A stretch of DNA of 23,899 nucleotides from DASYUM01 sp036001225 (GTDB lineage Bacteria; Methylomirabilota; Methylomirabilia; Rokubacteriales; DASRDR01): positions 1 to 23,899 of the forward strand of contig DASYUM010000181.1 of assembly GCA_036001225.1 (NCBI GenBank), in the 5' to 3' direction. Made by a program: the position numbers and the translations under genes. Below the pieces are notes generated by a model. It made no database searches, was not told where the DNA came from, and worked only from the letters and a program-made list of their open reading frames with translations. Below, one piece after another: positions 1 through 7,916 of this stretch. Position 1 is the first letter of the stretch. Every line of letters begins with the position of its first letter.

Positions 1-467
1 GCCAGGATGAGCATGGTCGCCTGCCAGAAGACGGGGATGGAGAGGCTGAAGAGGCTCACCACCCGGACCACGTGGTCGAGCCCGGTGTTCTCGCGGCGCG
101 CCGAGAGCATGCCGAGCGGGACCCCGACCGCTACCGCGACCAGCATCGCGCCCAGCGTCAGCTCGACGGTCACCTGGAGCCGGCCGAGGATCATCTCGCT
201 CACCGGCATCCCCGTGCGCCAGCTCGTGCCGAGGTCGCCGCGCAGGACCCCGCCCATCCAGCGCGCGTACTGGAGGTGGAGCGGCGCGTCCAGGCCGAAG
301 AACGCGCGGAGGGCGCGCATGGTCTCTTCGCTGTAGAGGCCCTCGGTGCCGATCATCTGCTCGACCACCGTCCCCGGGATCAGCCGGATGAGCAGGAAGA
401 CGGCGACGCTGACGCCGAGCAGCGTCGGGACCAGGGAGGCGACGCGGATCAGGAGGTAGCGGCGCAC
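1..467 (-). CDS. ABC transporter permease, DppB-like (N-terminal part, cut by window edge)
   Basis: This is the first 155 residues of an inner-membrane permease of the dipeptide/oligopeptide/nickel ABC importer type. The N-terminus carries the family signature: a basic start (VRRYLLIRV), a first membrane helix at about residues 8-28, then the conserved RLIPG. Next come a periplasmic stretch with a YARWMGG/GDLGTSW region and a second hydrophobic segment near residues 110-130. The C-terminal EAA loop that contacts the ATPase lies outside the window. I chose the GTG at 467 because an in-frame TAG (489-491, also the stop of the upstream gene) lies only seven codons before it. The 21-nt gap to that gene suggests one operon. 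It probably pairs with the peptide-type binding protein at 1752-3311, although another type of binding protein sits between them. Confidence 0.85.
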   Translation of the reverse strand, partial: MRRYLLIRVASLVPTLLGVSVAVFLLIRLIPGTVVEQMIGTEGLYSEETMRALRAFFGLDAPLHLQYARWMGGVLRGDLGTSWRTGMPVSEMILGRLQVTVELTLGAMLVAVAVGVPLGMLSARRENTGLDHVVRVVSLFSLSIPVFWQATMLIL

Positions 468-488
468 GGGTTCAGTGCAGAGCCGGCG

Positions 489-1535
489 CTACTGGATCAC
501 CTCGTCGGCGCGGAGGAGGAGGTTCTGGGGAATCGAGAGGCCGAGGGCCCTGGCGGTCTTCAGGTTGATCAGGAGGTCGAACTTGGTCGGCTGCTCGACG
601 GGTAAGTCCGCCGGTCTCGCGCCCTTGAGAATCTTGTCGACATAGTCGGCGGCGCGCCGGAACAGGTCGGCAAGGCTGGTTCCGTACGACATGAGCCCGC
701 CGGCCTCCACCGATTCCCTGAACGCGTACATCGCCGGCAGTCTGGCCTTCGCCGCGAGCTCGACCAGGCGGTGGCGATGGGCGAAGTTCCACGCCGTGTC
801 GCCGTCCAGGAGTCCGTCGGCGCGCTCCCGGGATATCGCCGCGAGCGTATCCGCGAGCTGCTCGGGCCGCTCCACCACGGTCGGCAGCAGGGTGACCCCC
901 AAGGCCTGTGCCGCGGCCTGCACCTCCTTGTACGCTTTGGCGAAGGCCGGCGCGAGCCGCGGCGTCTGATGGACGACGGCAACCCGAGAGATCCCCGGGG
1001 CGGCTTCCTTGAGCAGCTCGAGCCGCTTGCCCTCGATCCGGTAGTCGGTGGCGTCGGTCACGCCCGTGATGTTTCCTCCGGGCCGGGCCAGGCTCGCGAC
1101 GTACCCCCTGGCCACCGGGTCGGTCACGCTGACCATCACGATCGGGATCGCGCTGGTCGCCTGCTGGGCGGCTCGAGTCAGTGGGTCGCCGGCGGTCACG
1201 ATGACATCGACCGGAAGCCGGACCAGCTCGGCCATGATGGTCGGGTGACGCTCGGGGATCCCTTCGGCCGACCGGCGCTCGAGGACAAGATTGTGGCCCT
1301 CCGCGTAGCCGAGGGCGCGCAGCTCCTGCACGAACGCTCGGGCGATGGGGTGGCTCGGCTCGGCGATCTCCGAGACGGGCGAGGCGTTGAAGACGAGGGC
1401 GACCCGGTACATCCGCCGCGGCTGCTGCGCGGCGGCGCCGGACGGGATCGCGACGAAGCCTAGGCCGAAGCTCGCGAGGAGTGCGAAAGCAGGGACGGCA
1501 CTCGCGAGACGCGCTCGCCTGCCCGGTTCAGTCAC
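489..1535 (-). CDS. ABC transporter substrate-binding protein, PF04392 (ABC_sub_bind) type
   Basis: This is a periplasmic solute-binding protein of 348 residues. A hydrophobic secretion signal (about residues 9-38, ending near GAAAQ) precedes the mature domain, which starts at YRVALVFN. Family-typical stretches are RALGYAEGHN, LVRLPVDVIVTAG, IPIVMVSVTDPVA, LARPGGNITGVT and the C-terminal TKFDLLINLKTARALGL. The open frame runs further upstream, but that part is a proline/arginine-rich shadow of repeat DNA. GTG at 1535 directly precedes the signal peptide, has an AGGG-like site upstream and gives normal family length. Proteins of this family usually work with branched-chain-type permeases, so its place between a peptide-type binding protein and a DppB-like permease is odd. 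The substrate is unknown. Confidence 0.85.
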   Translation of the reverse strand: MTEPGRRARLASAVPAFALLASFGLGFVAIPSGAAAQQPRRMYRVALVFNASPVSEIAEPSHPIARAFVQELRALGYAEGHNLVLERRSAEGIPERHPTIMAELVRLPVDVIVTAGDPLTRAAQQATSAIPIVMVSVTDPVARGYVASLARPGGNITGVTDATDYRIEGKRLELLKEAAPGISRVAVVHQTPRLAPAFAKAYKEVQAAAQALGVTLLPTVVERPEQLADTLAAISRERADGLLDGDTAWNFAHRHRLVELAAKARLPAMYAFRESVEAGGLMSYGTSLADLFRRAADYVDKILKGARPADLPVEQPTKFDLLINLKTARALGLSIPQNLLLRADEVIQ

Positions 1536-1652
1536 CGTGGTGGCCCTGAGTCGGCTCCCCCGCTCCGGCCTGGCGGGAGCCGGCGGACGGAACTCAGCCC
1601 CTCCGCCGCTCGCTCGGAGCCTGTCGGAGAATCGGGCGCGACGCGATGCCTC

Positions 1653-1747
1653 ACCGCCGAGGACTGGTGTTCCACTCCGAGCGCGGGCTTCGCCCGCGCA
1701 ACCTCCTGGGGGTGGGTCTGGGAGGGGGCCGTCGAGGCCCCCTCCCA
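1653..1747. repeat. Double-hairpin dispersed repeat, copy A
   Basis: This is a full copy of a repeat also found at 3465, 23490 and 23642. Hairpin 1 is an 8-bp stem, GCGCGGGC (1681-1688) with GCCCGCGC (1692-1699), around a TTC loop. Hairpin 2 is a 12-bp stem, TGGGAGGGGGCC (1719-1730) with GGCCCCCTCCCA (1736-1747), around GTCGA. Hairpin 2 ends 4 nt from the stop codon of the minus-strand binding protein at 1752, so the element forms the 3' flank of that gene. It separates the two binding-protein genes. No T-run follows on either strand. Confidence 0.85.
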
Positions 1748-1751
1748 TTGC

Positions 1752-3311
1752 CTACCGCTCGAGCCAGACGGTGCGGAAGCCGTAGTAGTTGGTCGTGAAG
1801 TGTTGGTCGTAGTGGACGTAGTTCTGGGTGATGTCGATGAGGTCCGGGCTGAACGTCCAGATCTGGATCGCTTTCTCGACCATGAGCCGCTGGACCTTGT
1901 CGTAGGCCTCCTTGCGCTTGGCCGGGTCGACCGTCAGCTTCCCCTGGTCGAGGAGCGCGTCGATCTCGGGATCGCCGTCGTTGTTCCACTGCTTCTCCAC
2001 CGAGTGGAAGCGCCGGTAGAGGAGCGAGTCGGGGTCGGCGTCGCCGTTGGTGATGTTCATGGTCAGGTCGAAGTCGAAGCTCGGCTTGATGAGGGCCTTG
2101 ATCCAGACTCCGTACTCCTCCTGGATGATCTGCGCGTCCACGCCGATCTTCTTGAGCTGGGCGGCGATCACCTGGGCGCCGGCCACCATGGTGGGGAAGG
2201 TCGGGATCACCTTCAGCGTCGTCTTGAACCCGGTCGGGAAGCCGGCCTCGGCCAGGAGCTTCTTGGCCCGCTCGGGGTTCGGCGTGTACCACTCCTTGAA
2301 GGTCTCCACCGGCAGGGCCCAGGGCTTCATGGCCGGCGTGAGCGGCCCGGTGACGGTGCCGAGGCCCGAGGCCGCGGCCTGGAGCACCTCCTGCCGGTCC
2401 ACGGCCAGGCTGAGCGCCTGGCGCACCCGCACGTCCTGGAAGGGCTTCCGTCCGTGGTTCACGTTGACCATGTCGAAGCCGAGCCGGGGCGAGCGAAGGG
2501 CGGTGAGGCGCTTGTCGTCCTTGACGAGGAAGTAGTTCTTGTTGTCCTCGAGCAGGGCATGGTGGACGTTGCCGGTCCGGAGCTGGGCGATGATGTTCGC
2601 CTCGTCGGGGATGACCTTCAGCTCCACGGCGTCCACGTAGGGCTTCCCCTTGTCCCAGTAGTCGGGGTTCTTCCGCCCCTTGAGGTGGCTCTGGGGCACC
2701 CACTCCTGGAAGATGAACGGCCCCGTCCCCACCGCGGCCCGGCGGAGGTCGCCGCGCTTCTCGATCTCCTCGCGGGGGACGATCGCCGACCAGCCGCCCG
2801 CCATGCCGCCCAGGAGCGACGCGCTCGGCTCCTTGGTGTGGAGGCGCACGGTGTACTTGTCCGGCACCTCGATCTGGTCGATGGCCGAGAGATAACCCCG
2901 GCCGCCGGAGCCGACCTTGGGGTCGAGGATCCGCTCGTAGGAGTACTTGACGTCGTCGGCGACGAACTCCCGGCCGTTGTGGAACTTGACCCCGCGGCGG
3001 AGCTTGAAGGTCCACGTCTTGCCGTCGGCGCTGGTGGTCCAGGACTCGGCCAGGGCCGGCTCGAGCTTGCCGTCGGCGCCCCACTCCACCACGCGGTTGT
3101 AGAAGAGCGGGCTGATGCGATGCTGGGAGAGGGCCTGCTCCAGGATGGGGTCGAGGCTCGGGGCCTCGGTCGTCTTGGCCGAGATGAAGGTGCCGCCGGT
3201 CCGCCGCGGGCGCGGCTGGGCCGCGGCCCGGGTCGCCGGCAGGGCGGTCGCCGCGGCGGCGAGCGAGAGGAAGTGCCGGCGGGTGATGGGAGCGCGGATC
3301 GCGTCTGGCAT
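1752..3311 (-). CDS. Peptide-type ABC transporter substrate-binding protein (SBP_bac_5), Tat-exported
   Basis: This 519-residue extracytoplasmic binding protein is of the DppA/OppA family and captures peptides or similar solutes for an ABC importer. The N-terminus has a twin-arginine motif, TRRHFL (residues 10-15), before an alanine-rich hydrophobic stretch ending near AAAQ, so Tat export is likely. Family blocks are visible: PSLDPILEQ, WTFKLRRGVKFHNG, GTGPFIFQEW, VRQALSLAVDRQEVL and PERAKKLLAEAGFP. The ATG at 3311 follows a strong AGGAGGAG site; the open frame upstream of it is not supported. Copy A of the double-hairpin repeat begins 4 nt after its stop codon. The next genes are a second, unrelated binding protein and a DppB-like permease. 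Length is typical for the family. Confidence 0.93.
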   Translation of the reverse strand: MPDAIRAPITRRHFLSLAAAATALPATRAAAQPRPRRTGGTFISAKTTEAPSLDPILEQALSQHRISPLFYNRVVEWGADGKLEPALAESWTTSADGKTWTFKLRRGVKFHNGREFVADDVKYSYERILDPKVGSGGRGYLSAIDQIEVPDKYTVRLHTKEPSASLLGGMAGGWSAIVPREEIEKRGDLRRAAVGTGPFIFQEWVPQSHLKGRKNPDYWDKGKPYVDAVELKVIPDEANIIAQLRTGNVHHALLEDNKNYFLVKDDKRLTALRSPRLGFDMVNVNHGRKPFQDVRVRQALSLAVDRQEVLQAAASGLGTVTGPLTPAMKPWALPVETFKEWYTPNPERAKKLLAEAGFPTGFKTTLKVIPTFPTMVAGAQVIAAQLKKIGVDAQIIQEEYGVWIKALIKPSFDFDLTMNITNGDADPDSLLYRRFHSVEKQWNNDGDPEIDALLDQGKLTVDPAKRKEAYDKVQRLMVEKAIQIWTFSPDLIDITQNYVHYDQHFTTNYYGFRTVWLER

Positions 3312-3464
3312 GGTCTCCTCCTGGTGAGGGGCGGGGCGGCCGACGCCTGGCAGGAGGGACTGTAGGGCGCCGCCCGGCGCGGTGTCAATGGGCCGGGCGG
3401 CGCCCCGGCGGGCCAGCGACGACGAGGTGCGCATCGAAGAGAGGTGGCGCACACCGTCGGCAGT

Positions 3465-3561
3465 ACCGCCAGCCGCGAGGTGGTCCGCTCCGAGCGCGGG
3501 CTTTGCCCGCGCCCCTCTTCTCCTGGGGAGGCTTCGGAGGGGTGTTCCGACACCCCTCCGA
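3465..3561. repeat. Double-hairpin dispersed repeat, copy B
   Basis: This is a full copy. Hairpin 1 is GCGCGGGC (3494-3501) with GCCCGCGC (3505-3512) around TTT. Hairpin 2 is TCGGAGGGGTGT (3534-3545) with ACACCCCTCCGA (3550-3561) around TCCG. Compared with copies A and D, the inner part of stem 2 has changed on both arms so that pairing is kept. The element starts 5 nt after the thiC stop codon and fills most of the gap to the binding-protein gene at 3311. The rest of that gap (3312-3464) shows nothing I can name. Confidence 0.85.
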
Positions 3562-3566
3562 GTGGG

Positions 3567-5294
<1,728 letters not shown>

Positions 5295-5317
5295 CGGCGG
5301 TGACTCCTTTCGGCGCG

Positions 5318-5351
5318 AAACGCAAAACGCCGCCGGGTAATCCCAGCGGCG
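5318..5351 (-). terminator. Intrinsic terminator in the thiC leader (riboswitch expression platform)
   Basis: Read on the minus strand, CGCCGCTGGG (5351-5342) pairs with CCCGGCGGCG (5337-5328) across an ATTA loop, giving ten pairs with one G-U. TTTTGCGTTT follows. The hairpin lies between the TPP aptamer and the thiC start codon, so the switch probably acts by premature termination. A GCGGCG at 5368-5363, just after the aptamer, can pair with CGCCGC at 5351-5346. It could serve as the antiterminator. Confidence 0.8.
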
Positions 5352-5365
5352 TCGAGTCACCTCGC

Positions 5366-5452
5366 CGCGTTCCCTACGCTGGCATTACCCAGGTCAGGTT
5401 CCGGCGGTCGGTGGCGAGTCAGCCACCCTCTCAGCCCGGTGGTCCCGAGCTC
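5366..5452 (-). promoter_or_regulatory. TPP riboswitch (THI element)
   Basis: The minus strand carries both conserved halves of the thiamine pyrophosphate aptamer. The 5' part contains GGGCTGAGAG (near 5437-5428). The 3' part contains CCTGACCTGGG followed by TAATGCCAGCGTAGGGA (5398-5371). A variable stem, GGTGGC/GCCACC, lies between them. The aptamer sits about 70 nt upstream of thiC and is followed directly by the terminator. Ligand binding is expected to switch thiC off. The outer ends of P1 are approximate. Confidence 0.95.
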
Positions 5453-5470
5453 CCGCAGTGCGCCGGTCCC

Positions 5471-5476
5471 AGTATA
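5471..5476 (-). promoter_or_regulatory. Probable -10 box of the thiC promoter
   Basis: TATACT on the minus strand (5476-5471) lies just upstream of the riboswitch, so transcription would start near 5464 and include the whole aptamer. No good -35 hexamer is seen at the usual distance. Confidence 0.45.
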
Positions 5477-5766
5477 CCCGGTTTGGGGCACACCGGGGCG
5501 CCGGCGTGGCCCGGTCCCCGGTCCGCCCCCCGGGCGTCAGCCGCCCACCGACTGGACGTCTTGCATCGGGCTGACGCCGCGTTGACCTGCGGGGAGCCGC
5601 TTCCCTACTGAGCCACCGCGCCACCTCGGCGCCTATGCCATTCCCAGATCGTCGCACGGCACTCTTGATATGCGAAGCCGCCGGTCATCCTAGTAATCCT
5701 CCGGATGGCATCACCAGGGTCTGTTCCCCGTGAGATTAAGTAACAGATACCGAGATGCCCCCGCGG
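5477..5766. other. Gene-poor stretch upstream of thiC, containing an inverted repeat
   Basis: I see no convincing gene in these 290 bases. GGCGTCAGCC (5533-5542) and GGCTGACGCC (5569-5578) form a perfect 10-bp inverted repeat with a 26-nt spacer. From about 5650 to 5760 the GC content drops clearly (for example around TAGTAATCC and GATTAAGTAACAG). This lies just beyond the toxin-antitoxin pair and could be a scar of transferred DNA. A tRNA-like string near 5590-5640 on the minus strand lacks a T-loop and was not called. Confidence 0.5.
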
Positions 5767-6087
5767 TCAGCGGCGCGCGGGGGGCGGCCGCTGCGGCGCG
5801 GAGTTAGGCGCCCGCGTGGACCCGTAGGGAGCGAGCTCTTCCCGAACCACCTGCCTCACGACGTCGAGGGTGGAGCGACGATGGATGTGCTCAAGGAGTG
5901 CGTCGTTGATCAACGTCTGGTAGTTCCCGCCACCGGCCTTGTCGACCAGGTCACGAAAGTACTCGAGGACGGCGTTGTCCAGGCGAATCGAGATCTTCGT
6001 CTTGCCCGGCTCGGACTTCACGACCACCCCGCGCCTGGCGCGCGAGAAGTCGACCTCACGATACTTTTCAGCCGCGGCCTTTTTCAT
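5767..6087 (-). CDS. brnA: BrnA-type antitoxin (ribbon-helix-helix)
   Basis: This is the antitoxin of a type II toxin-antitoxin pair, expected to bind and neutralise the BrnT ribonuclease and to repress the operon. The 106-residue protein has a basic N-terminus and then KTKISIRLDNAVLEYFRDL (about residues 29-47). That is the beta-strand and first helix of a ribbon-helix-helix DNA-binding fold. GNYQTLINDALLEHI follows as the second helix, as in the BrnA family (PF14384). The tail is proline/arginine rich and longer than usual. Its ATG lies inside the 3' end of brnT, overlapping by 20 nt, which indicates translational coupling and fits the usual toxin-first brnTA order. Confidence 0.88.
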   Translation of the reverse strand: MKKAAAEKYREVDFSRARRGVVVKSEPGKTKISIRLDNAVLEYFRDLVDKAGGGNYQTLINDALLEHIHRRSTLDVVRQVVREELAPYGSTRAPNSAPQRPPPARR

Positions 6088-6346
6088 ACTGTCCCCTCTG
6101 CGGTTGGTTCGCCTTCCATGCCGAGATTACGCGGATGATGTCTGGCTCACGACACGCGTACACCGCGACAAGCAGGTTCGCCATGTCGCTTAGACCCAGC
6201 GTAACGAATCGCGGCCCTTCGCCGGCATCTGGATCCTCACGGGTCAGGCCGAAGTCGTCTTGTAAGACCGTGATCGCCTCCGCGAAGCTCACGCCGTGGG
6301 TGCGTAGGTTCGCCTCCGCCTTACGCGGATCCCACTCAAGCCGCAC
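6068..6346 (-). CDS. brnT: BrnT-type toxin (ribonuclease)
   Basis: BrnT toxins (PF04365) are small RelE-fold ribonucleases that stop translation when freed from BrnA. The 92-residue product shows the family pattern: LEWDPRKAEANLRTHGVSF at the N-terminus, then VLQDDFGL, then a GEGPRFVTLGLSD stretch. VAVYACREPDIIRVISAWKAN near the end corresponds to the conserved R-x-IS-A segment. The GTG at 6346 puts the LEWD motif at the normal place. The open frame extends well upstream, but only as the shadow of the next gene. No Shine-Dalgarno site is visible, and a TATACA box lies 8 nt before the GTG, so the transcript may be nearly leaderless. It overlaps brnA and forms a two-gene operon. Confidence 0.88.
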   Translation of the reverse strand: MRLEWDPRKAEANLRTHGVSFAEAITVLQDDFGLTREDPDAGEGPRFVTLGLSDMANLLVAVYACREPDIIRVISAWKANQPQRGQYEKGRG

Positions 6347-6354
6347 CCAAGTAG

Positions 6355-6381
6355 TGTATAGACATTTGTCATCCGGCGCAA
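6355..6381 (-). promoter_or_regulatory. Possible brnTA promoter
   Basis: On the minus strand a TATACA -10 box (6360-6355) lies 8 nt before the brnT GTG. A weak TTGCGC (6381-6376) stands 15 bp upstream of it. BrnA-type proteins normally autoregulate, so an operator is expected here, but I see no clear palindrome. Confidence 0.35.
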
Positions 6382-6396
6382 GGCGGCCGGTTGGCC

Positions 6397-7314
6397 TCAA
6401 GGCTCGCCGGCCAGCACCCGGCGCGGATTCTCCACGAGAAGGAGGCGGAGCTCCTCCTCGGCCAGCCCCGCCTCGCGGAGGAGCGGCACGAAGCGGGTCG
6501 GGATGTAGGCGTAGCCGTTCCCGCCGTAGCCCACGAGGTGGGAGCGGAAGCAGTTGTCGTGGGAGAGGAGGAGCTGGGAGAGATGGCCGCGGCGGCGTAC
6601 CTCCTGGATGAGTCGCAGCTGCTTCTCGACCTCGTAGGGGTGGAGGCCGCGGATCGTGTCGAACTGGACGTAGGCGCCCCGGCGCGCGATCGCCTCGTGG
6701 TAGTCGGGGTCGGGCCAGGTGTCGGCGTGCCCCACGACGACCCGCCGAAGGTCGGCGCCCTCCTCCTCGAGCAGGTCGAGCTGCTGGAGCCCGACCGGGC
6801 TCTCCAGCGCGTGGAGGGTGATGGCGAGCCCGGTGCGGCGCTGGGCGCGGGCGGCGGCCCGGTGGACGCGCTCCTCGGCCGGCGACACCCACCCCCAGTC
6901 GGCGCCGATCTCGCCGATGATCCCCGGCCGGATCCCGGTCGCCGGCTCACCCTTCTCGATCTCCTCGATCAGGTCGGTGGCCAGATCGGCGGTGCTCCGG
7001 CGCGCGATGGCGGGAAGGTCGTAGTAGGGCTCGCGATACCAGCCGCTCCCCATCACGACATGGAGCCCGGTCGCGGCGGCGACCCGCCGCAGGCCGGCCG
7101 CGTTGCGCCCGAGCCCGTGATTGGTGACCTCGACCAGTGTCCCGCCGCCCGCGGCCTTGAAGCGGGCCGCTTCCTGGATGGCGAGCGTCTCGTCGTTGAG
7201 CAGCCCGTCGCGCACCCGGGTGACGCGGAAGAGGTCCAGGAAGAGGTGCTCGTGGGGCAAGGTCAGCCCCAGGGCGTCCCCGCCGATCGGGCCCTGCACG
7301 GTCATGATCTCCAT
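6397..7314 (-). CDS. Phosphotriesterase-homology protein (PF02126, amidohydrolase superfamily)
   Basis: This 305-residue TIM-barrel metallohydrolase is related to bacterial phosphotriesterase, lactonases and E. coli Php. Metal ligands are visible: His21 and His23 (LPHEH), His168 (TLHAL), His196 (VGHAD) and Asp253 (SHDNC). The bridging position, a carbamylated lysine in true phosphotriesterases, is Glu135 here (GIIGEIGAD). That matches the Php-like branch, whose physiological substrate is generally unknown. ATG at 7314 sits 5 nt after GGAGG; the in-frame GTG at 7320 overlaps that site and is less likely. A TAGAAT -10 box lies upstream. The gene is divergent from the RidA-like gene at 7386, with a 71-bp shared control region. 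Confidence 0.9.
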   Translation of the reverse strand: MEIMTVQGPIGGDALGLTLPHEHLFLDLFRVTRVRDGLLNDETLAIQEAARFKAAGGGTLVEVTNHGLGRNAAGLRRVAAATGLHVVMGSGWYREPYYDLPAIARRSTADLATDLIEEIEKGEPATGIRPGIIGEIGADWGWVSPAEERVHRAAARAQRRTGLAITLHALESPVGLQQLDLLEEEGADLRRVVVGHADTWPDPDYHEAIARRGAYVQFDTIRGLHPYEVEKQLRLIQEVRRRGHLSQLLLSHDNCFRSHLVGYGGNGYAYIPTRFVPLLREAGLAEEELRLLLVENPRRVLAGEP

Positions 7315-7338
7315 GGCCACCTCCCTCTGGCGCGCGCT

Positions 7339-7344
7339 ATTCTA
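7339..7344 (-). promoter_or_regulatory. Probable -10 box for the phosphotriesterase-homology gene
   Basis: TAGAAT on the minus strand (7344-7339), followed by AGCGCGC, would start transcription about 18 nt before the ATG. The same TAGAAT hexamer precedes the genes at 9583 and 13988. Confidence 0.45.
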
Positions 7345-7385
7345 GGTCGCCGGCTCAGCCCGGCACAACCGGCGAGGAGGACGAC

Positions 7386-7907
7386 ATGGCCGTCGAGGAC
7401 AAACTCCGTGCCCTGGGCCTCACCGTGCCCGACCTCGAGCAGGAGTACCGGAGCAACCCGGCCGGCGCCCACTTCATCTCCCACTTCGCGGTGGGCAACC
7501 TTCTCCACCTGTCGGGGACGGTGCCGCTCAAGGACGGCCAGCCGTTCCGGCCCGGCCTGCTGGGCAAGGACCTGACGATCGAGCAGGGGTACGAGGCCGC
7601 CCGCTACGCCTGCCTGACCAGCCTGGCCGCGGTGAAGTACGCCCTGGGCGACCTCGAGCGGGTGCAGCAGGTCGTCCAGCTCATCGGCTTCGTGAACTCG
7701 GCGCCGGGCTTCGCCGACCAACCGCGGGTGGTGAACGGCGCCGCCGATCTCCTGGTCGAGCTGTTCGGCGACCGCGGGAAGCCGACCCGGGCGGCGATCG
7801 GCTGTCAGGGGCTGGCGCTCAACAGCTCGGTCGAAGTGATCCTGACCGTGCTCTTCACCGGGACCGACGTGCGGCCCCCGCTCCCCCGCGACCGCTACGT
7901 TCGGTAG
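7386..7907 (+). CDS. RidA/YjgF family protein (long subfamily)
   Basis: This 173-residue protein belongs to the YjgF/YER057c/UK114 superfamily, in the longer branch often named endoribonuclease L-PSP-like (PF14588). RidA proteins hydrolyse reactive enamine/imine intermediates, but this longer branch has no settled function. The core is clear: NLLHLSGTVPL, then YEAARYACLTSLAAVKYALGD, VQLIGFVNSAPGF, LLVELFG and RAAIGCQGLALNSSVEV near the end. ATG at 7386 follows GGAGGA. Its stop lies 9 bp from that of the convergent hydrolase gene, with no terminator visible between them. Its divergent neighbour is a metallohydrolase, so the two may be co-regulated. Confidence 0.92.
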   Translation: MAVEDKLRALGLTVPDLEQEYRSNPAGAHFISHFAVGNLLHLSGTVPLKDGQPFRPGLLGKDLTIEQGYEAARYACLTSLAAVKYALGDLERVQQVVQLIGFVNSAPGFADQPRVVNGAADLLVELFGDRGKPTRAAIGCQGLALNSSVEVILTVLFTGTDVRPPLPRDRYVR

Positions 7908-7916
7908 CCGAGCGGC

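Noticed and set aside
5585..5645. tRNA-like sequence on the minus strand (GCCGAGGTGGC start, similar to tRNA-Leu)
   Set aside because: No T-loop, no closed acceptor stem and no proper anticodon arm can be drawn.
5394..5657. 87-residue minus-strand open frame
   Set aside because: It runs through the TPP aptamer and promoter and has no recognisable motif; it is a GC-driven frame.
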